Part shown: positions 11,137-23,574 of the stretch, piece by piece
Layout of the letters: each line of letters starts with the position of its first letter
Position numbering within the stretch: position 1 is the first letter of the stretch
Source of the DNA: Haberlea rhodopensis
Taxonomy: Eukaryota > Streptophyta > Magnoliopsida > Lamiales > Gesneriaceae
Reading direction: 5' to 3'
Length of the DNA: 64,000 bases
Assembly: GCA_907163345.1 (NCBI GenBank)
Contig: CAJQUN010001168.1
Location: 32,679-96,678 of the forward strand
Made by a program: the position numbers and the translations under genes
The notes under the pieces: generated by a model
The model's database searches: none
What the model was told of the DNA's origin: nothing
The model's input: the letters and a program-made list of their open reading frames with translations, nothing else

Positions 11137-11841
11137 CTTAGATGTAAGTGTTGAACCAGTAACGCTCATAAAATTTGCCCCGGCTTCTGTTGCTAGCGCC
11201 TTTGCAATAAGAGTTTTCCCAGTTCCAGGAGGCCCAAAAAGTAATATCCCTTTGCAAGGCTGACAAAAAGATGCAACATGTTAATAAGCTAAAAAATGCA
11301 AAACAGAGGAACATAGCATACCAAATATATCAATCACTTACACGCAGCAAATTTCCATAAGAGAAAAGCTCAGGCCTCTTCATCGGGAGAATCACAAGTT
11401 CATCCAATGCTTTCTTTACATCTTCAAGGGCACCAACATCATCAAACTTCACACCAATCTCACCCGGGGGAACTACTGTTGAAACAAAGTTGTTCTCATA
11501 TTCATCCTTAGCGAGACTCTGCCACAAGTTTCTCTTTAGCAAAGGAAAAGGATGTCAATCGAGTCTTCATGTTCTAATAATCAGAGTAGTTAAAAACCTT
11601 CAAATTCTGGGAAAGCTTCTTGGATACTGTTTCCTGCTCCTTCAATCTCATTATTGCTATTTCAAGGCTAAACATGACAATTGGCAGAAATTAACTTGAA
11701 ATAGAAACTGATTCTTAAACGAACACAAGTACAGTGAGAATTACCTCTCACGAGGCACAAGCAAACGATCCCCCCTAACAGAAGGATGAAGGCAAGAGGA
11801 AAGGTAGTGATTTTTAGCCCAGCCAACAACTTTCTCAGCTT
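11137..11841 (-). CDS. AAA+ ATPase exons 15-18, including Walker A
   Basis: Exon 15 (11841-11745) encodes AEKVVGWAKNHYLSSCLHPS. Exon 16 (11667-11598) encodes LEIAIMRLKEQE. Exon 17 (11518-11342) encodes SLAKDEYENNF, VVPPGEIGVKFDDVGALEDV and LVILPMKRPELFSYGNLLR. Exon 18 (11259-11137) encodes PCKGILLFGPPGTGKTLIAK and ends in STLTSK. GPPGTGKT is the Walker A P-loop. The family continues at once with WFGDAEK and the Walker B motif, but no such exon is present in the next 5 kb. All four splice-site pairs are intact. Introns are 77, 79 and 82 bp. Confidence 0.88.
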
Positions 11842-12053
11842 CTGAAGTTCATAAAAAAATGAAATTGCATATTTTTACAAGAATCATGAAGAAAAGAAGA
11901 ACTGAATTATTTGAAACCTTTTTGTTCTCCAAAATAATTGTTGCTATTTTCCGCTCTATCGTAAGGTCACAACTTGCCAAGTACCAAGCATCAAAATTAA
12001 ATTAAAATCATCAAGATGTAAAAACAATGTATATATACGAGTCTCACAGAAGC

Positions 12054-13846
12054 ATGTTTAACTTTAGAGAGAGAAATAGTGGTGAGGCATTTCAAACTTT
12101 TCCCGCCCAACCCTTTCGCCACCAGCAAATCTTTCCGGCGCGGCGGACATTCTCGGAGCATCGTCTACCCCGCCCAAACCCCACCCATTCCGAGTGTGAG
12201 AGATCCTACCCTAGCCTCGCGATCGGTAAGGAAGGTCAGCATGGCTCGAACAAGGTTCATGGTTCATCTTTGAAGACGGCGATAAATCACAAAGGACGAC
12301 CCGAGTTCTTGCGTCGACTTATAGCAAACTCTACTGCCTTCTTCTTCACTAATTTTCCGGACACACGGTTTCCGTCGGAAATATGGTGCATATTTCAGAA
12401 AATCGGCGCTGTTTGCGATCTATACATACCACAGAAACGTGATAAATTTGGAAATAAATTCGGATTTGTCAGATTCAAGGGTCATTTGAATGTACAACAT
12501 ATGGAATCGGACCTCAATAATATCAGGTTGGGGGCGTACAAAATCAAGGAAAATTTATCCAGATTTGCGCGAGACAATAAGGTAACTCAAGGGGTGCATT
12601 CGCATCATGTCCCTGATCGGAAAACAATTCATGGGAAATCTTATGCCCAAGCTGTAGCTCCCGTGTCCAAGTCTAAGCAGGAGATTGATAAGGTGGCCGT
12701 TCAGGAACACCAGAACTTGGGTAGGGATCGAACTAACACGGAAGGTGTTGGATTGACTTTCAAAACTAAGAAAGAGGAGACTCAATGGCTGGAAGGGTGT
12801 GTAGTTGGGACACTACACGATTCTCAGAAATTGATCGAGGCTCAACAAGACCTCATTCTTAATGAGTTTGTCAATTCAAGGCTCATACCCATGGGAGGAC
12901 CATCTGTGTTGATATACGATGATAACAGGATCAAGTTGCAAGAGCTCTTTAACGAAGACAAGGAGTGGATGGGACAATGGTTCAGCGAGATCAATTATTG
13001 GAACAAAGACTGTTATTCTTCGACAAGAGAAGTGTGGATTTCTTGTTTAGGCATCCCCATTCAAGCATGGAATGAGAGGTTTTTCAATTTGTTGGCAATC
13101 AGATTGGGGAAATTAATAAAAATTAGTGAGGGCACCTTGAGACGACAGAAACATGATTGTGGTCGTTTTCTTATTGCCACTACTGCCAAGTCGTTCATTA
13201 ATTTGGTACACAAGTTGATATTAATGGCACGATTTATTCAATCAGAATGATGGAAGAAGTGGCTAATCAAGCAGCGCTGAAAACAAAGATTTCCTTTAAC
13301 TCGGAGTCGCCTCCGGTTTCACCATTCTCGGATTCAAACTACTCCGATGAGGAATATCAAGTTCAGCTGAACAACAAGAGAGGTTTGGACAAGGCCACGG
13401 AGGAGGTGATTCAGCTTTTGGAGGTTGAGGAACCAAATGAAGAAAATCATCATATTCATCTTCCTCACACGGAGGTAACGGATAGCCCAATGGCCAATGT
13501 GTTTGGTACACCGATGGGTTCACAAATCCGATCCACAGTGTTCAATAATGGGACAGGACAGAAACAGTTCATCAAAACCTATCAGCGAAAACGGACATTT
13601 GAAGGAAAAAGAAAAGTGATTAAAGAGGATGGCAAGAGTGTGTATAACACTCAAACCAGAGATGAGGTTTGTTTTGCCAAAGCCATTCAGCTATGGACAA
13701 TTGGCCAGAATTTGGGGATCATGGGACACGGAGATGACGGCGAGATCATTCAATATCTTATGAACATGGAAAAACAAAACGAGACAGCAATTCAAAAGAA
13801 GAGGAATCCGAATGAGGATTTAGGGGATGCCACTGTGAACCAATGA
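12054..13846 (+). pseudogene. LINE copy 1 ORF1, frameshifted
   Basis: The start corresponding to copy 2 is the ATG at 12054 (MFNFRERNSGEAF); an earlier in-frame ATG lies in the target duplication. One frame runs to 13250 and a second from about 13247 to 13846, so a single intact ORF of about 580 codons has been split near 13210-13250. RRM-like landmarks FFFTNFPDT and KFGFVRFKG are present, followed by a conserved WLEGCVVG...NYWNKDCY region and an acidic linker. Confidence 0.8.
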
Positions 13847-16800
13847 TTATTGTAAGCTTCAACATCAGAGGCATAGGGGGAAGGGTGAAAAAAAGAGAAC
13901 TACGGGAGTTGGTTAATAAAGAAAGGGTGGATTTCTTGTGCTTACAAGAAACAAAAAAAGATTTCATCAATAAGGACTTGTGCAAAACAATTTGGGGTGG
14001 AGAAAATTACAAATGGGTGTACAAAGGCGCATTGGGGGCTGCAGGAGGTCTGCTGAGTTTGTGGAATGATGAGGAATTTTGCATGGACAACTGTTGGGGA
14101 GAGGATGGTATTCTGGGAGTAGAAGGGTATTGGGGGGCACAACGAATCAAGTGCCACATACTCAATGTATATTCTACGTGGGATTTGGCTTCGAAAAGGG
14201 AGGTGTGGAATACCTTATCAGCCAGATTGGAACAGAATCATAATGAAAAATGGTGTATATGTGGAGATTTTAATGCGGTGAGACTTCCTCATGAGAGGAT
14301 GGGTCGATCTTGATCTTCTGATCAATACATTAATGAAATGAGAGGTTTCGATTCATTTATAAGGACCTCTAACTTGGTCGACTTACCTTTGGTTGGGAGG
14401 AAATATACGGGGTATAGACCTGATGGCACTTGTGTCAGTCGATTGGACAGGTTTCTCCTATCTGCTCCTTGGATGCAGGAATGGCCGAACCTAACACAAT
14501 GAGAATTGAAAAGAACTGTCTCTGATCACTGTGCAATTATATTGAAGAATCATCAACCAGATTGGGCTCCAAAACCTTTCAGATGTTTAGATCCATGGTT
14601 ACAACATAGAGATTTTAGAGATTTTGTGGAGAAGGAATGGAATAGTTATAATATCGCAGGATGGGGGAGTTTTATTTTAAAGGAAAAATTCAAATGTTTG
14701 AAGATCAGCCTCAAAAGATGGAATAGTATTTGGTTTGATTGAAGCCAATATTGGGACATCAAAAGACCTAATGCATGAATGGGATAGACTGGCAGAGTCT
14801 AGAGAGTTGTCAAAGGAAGAGAATCAAGCCAGGCAACTCGAGGCAATCAATTTGCAGCATCAATTGGGATGAAAGGCACCATGTTATATCAAAAATCAAG
14901 AATTAAATGGATAAGAGATGGTGATGTGAATTCAAGCTTTTTTCATAAGGTGATCAATCGAAAAAGGAAAAGTTCGGAGATGTTCAAGGAGTAAAGGAAG
15001 GGGTTCAAGATTATTTTTCTAATTAGTTTAAACAAGACGATTGGATGAGACCAACGATTCAAGGTATAGACTTCGGCCAGCTGTCGGAATTAGAAAATGA
15101 ATCATTGATAGCGTGTTGTTCGGAAGATGAGATTCGTAACGCGGTGTGGGATTGTGATAGTTCAAAGAGTCCGGGACCAGATGGATTTAATTTCCGGTTT
15201 CTTAAACATTTTTGGGAAAACTTGAAAGCGGATTTCATCAGATTTTTTGAGGAGTTTCATAGAAATGGAAGAATAATCAAAGGAGGCAATCCATCTTTTA
15301 TTGTCCTTCCTAAGAAAGACAATCCTATTAGAATTGAAGAGTTCCGACCGATTGCTCTCATCGGCTGTATTTACAAAGTTCTATCCAAGGTCCTAGCTAA
15401 CAGATTGAGAAAAGTTATTGACAGAATTATCTCTCCATCTCAGACAGCTTTTATTGGCAATCGACATATCCTTGATGGACCGGTAATCGTTAATGAATTG
15501 ATTGATGAATACAGAACAAATCAGAGAAAAGGTAAGATTTTCAAGGTGGACTTTGCAAAAGCATATGATTCGGTCAATTGGAAGTTCATAGATCATGTGA
15601 TGATGTTAATGAATTTTGATGACAAATGGAGAGAAGGTGGATCATGGAATGTGTTACAAGTGCAAAAGCCTCTGTTTTGATTAATGGCAGCCCAACACAG
15701 GAATTTACATTACAAAGAGGGTTAAGACAAGGAGATCCCCTGTCTCCTTTTCTTTTTGTGATAGTGGGGGAGGCTTTAAGCAGAATGATTGATAAGGCCA
15801 TCCATATTAATTTACTATCGCCACTACGGATAGGGGAGGAAGAGGTAAAGATTTCACATTAACAATTTGCGACGACATGCTGCTGATGGCCGAGGCGACT
15901 GTTGAAAATGCTATCACATTCAAAGCTATCTTAAGCAATTTTGAGATGCTATCGGGACTGAAAATTAATTTCCATAAGAGCAATCTCTCCGGGTTGAATC
16001 TGGAACAGTCAGGGGTGGAGGAACTAGCAGCTTTGTTGAATTGTAAAGTGGGGGATTTTCCTTTCAAATATTTGGGGCTTCCGATTGGTGGAAATCCAAC
16101 TCGCAAGCGTTTGTGGGAACCGGTGATTGAGAAATTTCGGAAAAGACTGTCAGTTTGGGACGATAAAAGTGTCTTTCGGTGGACGATTGATCTTGCAATG
16201 CCGTGTTGACTTCCTTACCGATCTACTTTTTCTCCTTTTACCGTGCTCCGAAAAACGTTTTATCAAAATTGCAATCCATGCAAACTGCTTTTCTTTGGGG
16301 GGGTGGGGAGAGTGGCCGGAAAGTAGCTTGGGTGAAATGGTCTGACGTGTGCAAAACAAAAGTTAATGGGGGGCTGGGGGTTTGCAACCTAGAATCTTTC
16401 AATAAAGCGTTGTTGGGAAAATGGGGTTGGGACATTCTGACCAATGGAAATTCGTTGTGGGGAAGGGTCATTAGGTCAAAATATGTGATTACTAGTGGGA
16501 GTTTATTAATTCCAAGGGGTTCAGGGGGGTAGGAGAAAAGCTTCGCCATGGTGGAGAGATATCTTGAAAACTCAGTTCTTGACAGGTTGGGTTGGTTCAC
16601 TAGGGGGATGAGGAAACAATTGGGGAATGGTATGAAGACTAGATTTTGGAAAGATGTATGGGTAGAAAACGAGAGTTAACAAGATAGATTCCCAAGATTG
16701 GCATTAATAGCGAGAGATAGGGATATTTTCGTGGAGACATGGGAGAGTGGATAGGGGGCTCATGGTTTTGGAGATTGGATTGGAGACGAGATCTATTTGA

Positions 16801-17490
16801 TTGGGAGGAATCTTTATTACTTGATCTTTGTCTTTGTTGGACAGGTTGCAGCCACAATCGGAGGGCGAAGACTTCTGGACTTGGACAGCGGACGAGTCTA
16901 AAATCTATACGGTTAGATCGGCTTATGCACGCATACAAGACGAATCATGTGCGGAAGGTAACATGGTTAAGACTTACAATTTAATGTGGAGGACGTGTGC
17001 ACCAACAAAAGTGGCGGCTTTTACGTGGAGGGTGATTAGAGACCGAATTCCGACTAGAACAAATCTGCGTCGAAGAAATATATATGCTGGATCGGATTCG
17101 GAAGAATGTGTTCTTTGTAAACAAAATCAAGAGACAACACAACATGTGCTGTTGATTTGTCCAGAATCTTATAAGTTGTGGATGAAATGTTATAAATGGT
17201 TAGGATTCTCAACAGTCCTATCGGCGGACCCAGTCGATCGTTTATTGCAACACAAGGGTATGTGGAAGCATAGAAAGGGGCAGAAGGAGTGGATGACCAT
17301 TTGGGAAGCGATCATTTGGACAATTTGGCTTCTTCGCAACCATTTGATTTTCAAAGGAGCGGGGGACATCAAGGGAGATTTGTTAGAATTGATTATTTTT
17401 CGATCCTGGTTTTGGATTAGTAATAGAGGACATAATAGATTGGGGAATCGTTTTTGGATTGGCGACATGAGCCAATCATTTGTTTGTTAG
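13843..17490 (+). pseudogene. LINE copy 1 ORF2, heavily damaged
   Basis: Starts MIIVSFNIRGIGGRVKKREL at 13843, overlapping the ORF1 stop in ATGA. The APE-type endonuclease part has CICGDFNAVRLPHER and then a stop at about 14312. RT fragments follow at 14506-14742, 15045-15680 (SPGPDGFNF, EFRPIALIGCIYK, VDFAKAYDSVNW), 15626-15862 (GLRQGDPLSPF) and 15877 onward. The zinc-binding C-terminus (ECVLCKQNQETTQHVL) is at 16828-17490. Many stops and indels are spread along it. At about 15868-15878 the FADD catalytic motif itself shows a one-base loss. Confidence 0.8.
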
Positions 17491-17970
17491 CTCTTTCGTA
17501 GATGTAGTTAAGGAAGGGTTTCGTAGAAGCTCATCTTATTATTTTATATTTGGCCTTTTTGTAATTTTTTTGGTACCTCAGGTACTTCTTTTTTAATATA
17601 TTAATATTTGCCTGAAAAAAAAATGTAAAAACAATGTATTTCTTTTATTCGTATATAAAATTGTAAGAAATTTAAAAAATATATTATGGAACTGAATGTG
17701 ATATTATCCAAATTATGATATTTTAATATGATTTGATTCTGATTTAATATTAGGAAGATTTGCTACAATATTTATCCTTATATATTTTCACCATCTTGCC
17801 CCCTAATAATGAAGTTTTGGTATTAAGAAGCTTAACCTTGGTAAAGGAGATGAAATAAAGATGTTCGGCTCATCATATAATACAAAGTACATTATAATTT
17901 TCACAGATTGTATACATGAGCATGTGAGTGCATGTGGTTAACATGGATGAGAAATAACTATAAATCTTAC

Positions 17971-18005
17971 TCCGCTTTGTCAATATCACACCATCGGTGT
18001 TCACA
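17971..18005 (-). pseudogene. AAA+ ATPase exon 14, downstream part, beyond the LINE
   Basis: After the duplicated 18 bp (17988-18005) the coding sequence resumes as ILTKR and ends at donor 'gtaagat' (17970). Removing the LINE and one duplicate gives a 76-nt exon whose phase (0 in, 1 out) fits exons 13 and 15 exactly, and the joined reading HVNTDGVILTKR+K is the family sequence. Confidence 0.85.
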
Positions 18006-18025
18006 ATTAATCTGTCAAGGAAACT

Positions 18026-19765
18026 ATGCAGCGTAGAGAGAGAACGAGTGGTGAGACATTTCAAATCTTTCCCGCCCACCCTTTCCGCCGCCACCAAAGC
18101 TTTCCGGCGCGGCGCTACCTTAAGGAGCACAGACCCAGCTATCCCCCCACCCTTTCCGAGTGTGAGAGAACCCACCCTAGCCTCGCGATTGGTAAGGGAG
18201 GACAACACGGCTCGAACAAGACTCACGATCCACCATTGGCGCCGGCGATTGGGCATCGACGTAAACCCGAGTTTGTGCGTCGCCTGGAAGAAAACTCCAC
18301 TGCCTTCTTTTTCACTAACTTCCCGGACACGTGGTTCCCGTCTGAGATGTGGCGTCTGTTTCAGAAGATAGCCGCCGTCTGTGACATCTTTATTCCGCCG
18401 AAACGTGACAAATATGGCCGAAAATTTGGATTTGTTCGGTTCAAGGGGAGTCTGAATATTCCACAGGTGGAAGCGGCACTAAATAACATCAGGTTGGGGG
18501 CGTTCAACCTCAGGGCTAACTTGTCCAGGTACGCGCGATATTCCAAGGGCAGTTCAGGGGTTCGTCCTCATCCCATCCAAGCTCGGCGTACCGTTCCTGG
18601 AACAACTTATGCCCAGGCAGCATCTTCAGAGTATAGACCAAAGATGGAGAAGGAGATGGTGGATGTTAAGGTACATCCCACGCAGGGCGATGAACGAGAG
18701 GATTGGGGAGGTGCTGGACTGACTTTCAAAACTAAAAAAGAGGAGATCCAATGGCTGGAGGGGTGTGTAGTGGGGATTCTTCATGAATCTCAGCTTTTGG
18801 TCGAGGCTCAACAAGCACTTAGACTTCATGGTTTTGTCAATTCAAGGATCATCCCCATGGGAGGACAGTCTGTGTTGATATATGATGAGAATCGACCCAA
18901 GTTGCAAGAGTTATTCCAAGATGATCAGGAGTGGATGGGACAGTGGTTCAGTGAGATCAATTACTGGAACAAAGATTGTTATGCTTCGAAAAGAGAAGTT
19001 TGGATTGATTGTTTAGGCATCCCCATTCAAGCGTGGAATGAGAGGTTTTTCCAGTTGTTGGCAATTCGCTTGGGGAGCTTAATCAAAATTGATGAGGAAA
19101 CCTTGGGTCGCCGGCGGTTAGATATTGGTCGCTTTCTTATTGCCACTACCACCAAGAAGTTTATTAATTTGGTGACACATGTTGACATTGATGGCACGAT
19201 TTACTCGATAAGACTAATGGAGGAGGTGACTAATATAACGGAGCAGAAATCTCATAAGTCTTTTACTTTAGACTCGCCGCCGGCGTCACCTTTCTCCGAC
19301 TCTAATTACTCCGATGCATCAGTACCACAGACAATACTGGAGGATGTCAGGGATCAACAGGGGGAATATCAGGTCAGCCCTCTTAATTTAGGGGGTTCGG
19401 ATCAGCCACCCGAGGGGGATGTGCAATGTGTCGGGAATGTGGAAACTAAGGAGGAAGTTATTCATACTCCGACTACGGAGAAACAGTTTCTCAGAACCTA
19501 TCAGAGACGAAGGAGAATTGAAGGTCAAAGGAATGTGATTCACGAAGTTGGAAAAAATTTGAATCACATTACACAAACGGACGAGGAGTGCTATGCCAAA
19601 GCAATTGAGCTTTGGACGATTGGCCAAAGCTTGGGGATTATGGGGCATGGCAATGATGAAGAGATAATTCAATATCTCGTGAATATGGAACGACAAAATG
19701 AGATGGCAATCCAAAAGAGGAAGATTGCTAATGAGGATTTGGGGGATGCCAATGTGAATCAATGA
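18026..19765 (+). CDS. LINE copy 2 ORF1 protein, intact
   Basis: 579 residues. An N-terminal basic/Pro-rich region is followed by an RRM-like fold at about residues 85-165 with RNP-like strings FFFTNFPDTWF and KFGFVRFKG. A second conserved block, at about 230-395 (KTKKEEIQWLEGCVVGILHE through EVWIDCLGIPIQAWNERFF), resembles the DUF4283-like domain of plant L1 ORF1. The C-terminal third is acidic and then basic. Expected to bind element RNA as a nucleic-acid chaperone (family knowledge). Only 20 bp separate the 5' edge of the element from the ATG, so it probably lacks most of a 5' UTR. Its TGA overlaps the ORF2 ATG. Confidence 0.88.
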   Translation: MQRRERTSGETFQIFPAHPFRRHQSFPARRYLKEHRPSYPPTLSECERTHPSLAIGKGGQHGSNKTHDPPLAPAIGHRRKPEFVRRLEENSTAFFFTNFPDTWFPSEMWRLFQKIAAVCDIFIPPKRDKYGRKFGFVRFKGSLNIPQVEAALNNIRLGAFNLRANLSRYARYSKGSSGVRPHPIQARRTVPGTTYAQAASSEYRPKMEKEMVDVKVHPTQGDEREDWGGAGLTFKTKKEEIQWLEGCVVGILHESQLLVEAQQALRLHGFVNSRIIPMGGQSVLIYDENRPKLQELFQDDQEWMGQWFSEINYWNKDCYASKREVWIDCLGIPIQAWNERFFQLLAIRLGSLIKIDEETLGRRRLDIGRFLIATTTKKFINLVTHVDIDGTIYSIRLMEEVTNITEQKSHKSFTLDSPPASPFSDSNYSDASVPQTILEDVRDQQGEYQVSPLNLGGSDQPPEGDVQCVGNVETKEEVIHTPTTEKQFLRTYQRRRRIEGQRNVIHEVGKNLNHITQTDEECYAKAIELWTIGQSLGIMGHGNDEEIIQYLVNMERQNEMAIQKRKIANEDLGDANVNQ

Positions 19766-22700
19766 TTATCGTAAGTTTCAATATAAGAGGTATAGGGGGA
19801 CGGGTGAAAAAAAGAGAACTACGGGAGTTGGTGCATAAAGAAAGGGTGGATTTCTTATGCTTACAAGAGACTAAAAAGGAATTCATCCATAAGGACTTAT
19901 GCAAAAAAATTTGGGGGGGGGCTAATTTCGATTGGGCTTATAAAGGCGCACTTGGGAACGCGGGAGGACTACTCAGTTTGTGGAATACGGAAGTTTTTTG
20001 CATGGATAATTGTTGGGGAGAGGATGGTATTCTGGGCGTAGACGGATATTGGGGGACTAACAGAATAAAGTGCACCATAATCAATGTGTACTCGACAGGA
20101 GACTTGGGTTCCAAAACAGAGCTGTGGAACACACTGTCAGCAAGATTGGACCAGGATCAGAATGGATATTGGTGTATCTGTGGTGATTTTAATGCGGTAC
20201 GACTTCCTCACGAGAGGCGGGGCAGATCTTCTGATCAGTACATTAATGAAATGCGAGGTTTCGATTCATTCATAAGAAACTCGAAACTGGTGGACTTACC
20301 ACTGGTAGGGAGAAAATATACGTGGTATCGACCAGATGGTTCCTGTGTCAGTCGATTGGACAGGTTTTTACTATCGGCTTCTTGGATGAACGAATGGCCG
20401 AATCTGACACAATGGGGTTTAAAAAGAAGTGTATCTGATCACTGTGCAGTCATCTTGAAAAATCATCAATCGGACTGGGGACCGAAACCTTTCAGATGTT
20501 TAGATCCTTGGCTACAACACAGAGACTTCAGAGAATTTGTGGTGAATGCATGGAACAGCTGTAATATCTCAGGCTGGGGGAGCTTTGTGCTAAAGGAAAA
20601 ATTCAAATACCTAAAGAATAGCCTCAGAACATGGAATAAGGAGGTCTTTGGCAGTATTGAAGCAAATATTGGAACATCCAAGGACCTGATACTTGAATGG
20701 GATAGATTAACAGAGTCTAGAGAGCTGTCTGAGGATGAGAACCGAGCAAGGCAACTCGACGCGGTCAATTTGCAGAATCAATTGGGGATGAAAGACACAT
20801 TGCTATACCAAAAATCTAGACTTAAATGGATACGAGAGGGTGATGTGAATTCAAGCTTCTTTCATAAGGTTATCAATCGAAAGAGGAAGACATCGGAAAT
20901 CGTGGGTTTGTATTTTGATGGATTATGGATTGATGATGTTCAGGGGATCAAGGACGGGGCCCATAGTTACTTTTCTAATCAGTTCCAACAAGATGATTGG
21001 ATGAGGCCAACGTTGCAAGACATCCAATTCAATCACCTCACAGACCTAGAAAATGTATCATTGACAGCTAGTTTTTCGGAGGCAGAGATTCGTCAAGCGG
21101 TTTGGGATTGTGAAGGTTCAAAGAGTCCGGGACCTGATGGATTCAATTTCAGGTTTATTAAGCATTTTTGGGAACAATTCAAACCGGACTTCTGCAGATT
21201 TTTTTACGAGTTTCACAGGAATGGAAGAATCATCAAAGGAGGCAATCCTTCTTTTATTGTTCTTATCCCTAAGAAGAACAATCCGACTCGAATTGAAGAA
21301 TTTCGACCGATTGCACTGATTGGGTGTATTTACAAAGTTTTAGCAAAGGTCCTTGCTAACAGATTGAGACAGGTTATTGACAGACTTATTTCTCCGTCTC
21401 AGACAGCTTTTATTGGCAGTCGACATATCCTTCATGGACCGGTGATCGTTAACGAATTGATTGATGACTATCGAATAACTCGGAGAAAAGGTATGATTTT
21501 CAAAGTGGACTTTGAAAAGGCATATGATTCTGTCAATTGGAAGTTCTTAGATCATGTCATGGGGCTCATGAATTTTGATACCAACTGGAGAAGGTGGATT
21601 ATGGAATGTGTCACAAGTGCACATGCATCTGTTTTGATTAACGGCAGCCCAACCAAGGAATTCTCGCTACAAAGAGGATTAAGACAAGGAGATCCACTCT
21701 CTCCTTTCCTTTTTGTCATTGTGGCGGAGGCTTTAAGTAGAATGATTGATAAGGCTGTTCAGATTGACCTACTTTCGCCACTATGGATTGGGGAGGATGA
21801 GGTACAGATCTCCCACTTACAGTTTGCATGACACACTGTTGCTGGCCGAAGCAACGGTTAAAAATGCTATCTCATTCAAAGCTATATTGGGGAACTTCGA
21901 AATGCTGTCAGGGCTGAAAATTAACTTTCATAAGAGCAGTCTTTTCGGGCTGAATCTGGAACAGTCAAGGGTGGAGGAACTGGCAGCTTTATTGAATTGC
22001 AACGTGGGGGCCACACCGTTCACATATTTGGGCCTACCAATTGGTGGTAATCGAAATCGAAAACGTTTGTGGGAACCGGTAATTGAGAAATTTCGGAAAA
22101 GACTGGCAGTTTGGGATGATAAGAGTGTGTCATTTGGGGGTCGGATAATCTTGCTCAATGCCGTGTTGACTTCCTTACCAATCTACTTTTTTTCCTATTA
22201 CCGTGCTCCAAAAACAGTGTTATCAAAATTGAGATCAATGCAAATTGATTTTCTTTGGGGGGGTGGGGAGAGTGGCCGGAAAGTAGCTTGGGTAAAATGG
22301 GACGACGTCTGCAAAACAAAATCGAATGGGGGGCTGGGGGTTCGCAACCTAGAATCTTTCAACAAAGCGTTATTGGGAAAATGGGGCTGGGAAATGCTGA
22401 ACAATGGGAATTCGCTGTGGAGTCGGGTAGTTAGGTCTAAATATGGGGTGAGTGGTCAGAACTTATTAAATCTTGGGGATAATCGGGGTAGGCGAAGGTC
22501 TTCGATATGGTGGGGAGATGTATTGAGATACTCAGTTCAGGACACGTCGGGATGGTTCACTGGGGGGTTGAGGAAACAATTGGGGAATGGTAGGGGGACT
22601 AAATTTTGGAAGGAGGTCTGGGTAGGTCATGAGAGTTTACAAAATAGATTCCCAAGATTGGCATTAATAGCTAGAGATAGGGATGTCTTAGTGGGGGATA

Positions 22701-23479
22701 TGGGTGAGTGGATAGGGGGGTCATGGGTGTGGAAATGGGATTGGCGACGAGATCTATTTGCTTGGGAGAATACTTTATTGCTTGATCTTTTATCTTGCTT
22801 GGACAGGTTGCAGCCACGATCGGAGGGAGAAGACTTTTGGACTTGGACAGCGGAAGAGACAAAAATTTACACGGTGAGATCGGCTTATACACGCATTCAA
22901 CAAGAAGTAGGTGCAGAAGGAAATGAAGCCATGACTTACAAGTCAATTTGGAGGACGTGTGCACCAACAAAAGTGGCGGCGTTCGTGTGGAGGGTGATCA
23001 GAGACAGGATCCCGACTATAACGAATCTCCGTCGAAGAAATATTTTTGCTGGTTCGGTTTCGGCAGAATGTGTTCTTTGTCATGATCATCAAGAGACAAC
23101 AACACATGTGCTGTTCGTTTGCCCGGAATCTCATAAGTTGTGGATGAAATGCTATAAATGGCTGGGAATTTCAACAGTTCTCTCGGCGGATCCAGTGGAC
23201 AGACTATTGCAACACATGGGAATGTGGAAGCATACCAAGGGACAGAAGGCTTGGATGACTATCTGGGAAGCAATCATTTGGACCATTTGGCTGCTGCGCA
23301 ATAATCTAATCTTCCGTGGAGCTGATGACATCAAGGGAGATTTGTTAGAATTAATCATTTTTAGATCATGGTTTTGGATTAGTAATAGAGGAACTCATAC
23401 ATTGGGGACCTCGTTTTGGGATTGGAGACATGAGCCTCGAATTTGTTTATTAGCTATGCGTAGTTCTGCTCAAGGATAG
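19762..23479 (+). pseudogene. LINE copy 2 ORF2 (endonuclease-RT), one frameshift at the RT active site
   Basis: First frame 19762-21831: APE-like endonuclease (FLCLQETKKEF, CICGDFNAVRLPHER, SVSDHCAVIL) and the RT fingers/palm (KSPGPDGFNF, EFRPIALIGCIYKVL, FKVDFEKAYDSVNWKF, LQRGLRQGDPLSPFLFVIV). At about 21826-21834 the expected FADD motif is hit by a small deletion and the frame ends in TGA. The second frame runs to 23479 and covers the RT thumb, KIYTVRSAYTRIQ and the zinc-binding tail ECVLCHDHQETTTHVLFVCP. Otherwise no stop in 3.7 kb. The lesion abolishes reverse transcriptase in this copy. Confidence 0.88.
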
Positions 23480-23574
23480 GCTGTGTGGTTTTGTTTTTTA
23501 AGTTATTTGTATGACTTTATCTAGTACCTCTGGTACTTATTATATTTTATTATCTTTTCTCCGAAAAAAAAAAA

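Larger units (their letters stand above)
12016..17639 (+). mobile_element. LINE (L1-type) copy 1, older, in AAA intron 14
   Basis: Bounded by the perfect 17-bp direct repeat ATGTAAAAACAATGTAT at 12016-12032 and 17623-17639. The body, 12033-17622, ends in a short A tail after 'tttgcctg'. It contains an ORF1 (RRM-like) and an ORF2 (endonuclease, RT, zinc-binding region), both broken by stops and frameshifts. Inserted on + , antisense to the AAA gene, in the intron between exons 14 and 15. Confidence 0.92.

Noticed and set aside
13296..13523. Minus-strand frame within LINE ORF1
   Set aside because: Antisense shadow of the element's own coding sequence.
18361..18829. Small minus-strand frames in LINE copy 2
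   Set aside because: Antisense shadows of intact ORF1; no splice context for the host gene.
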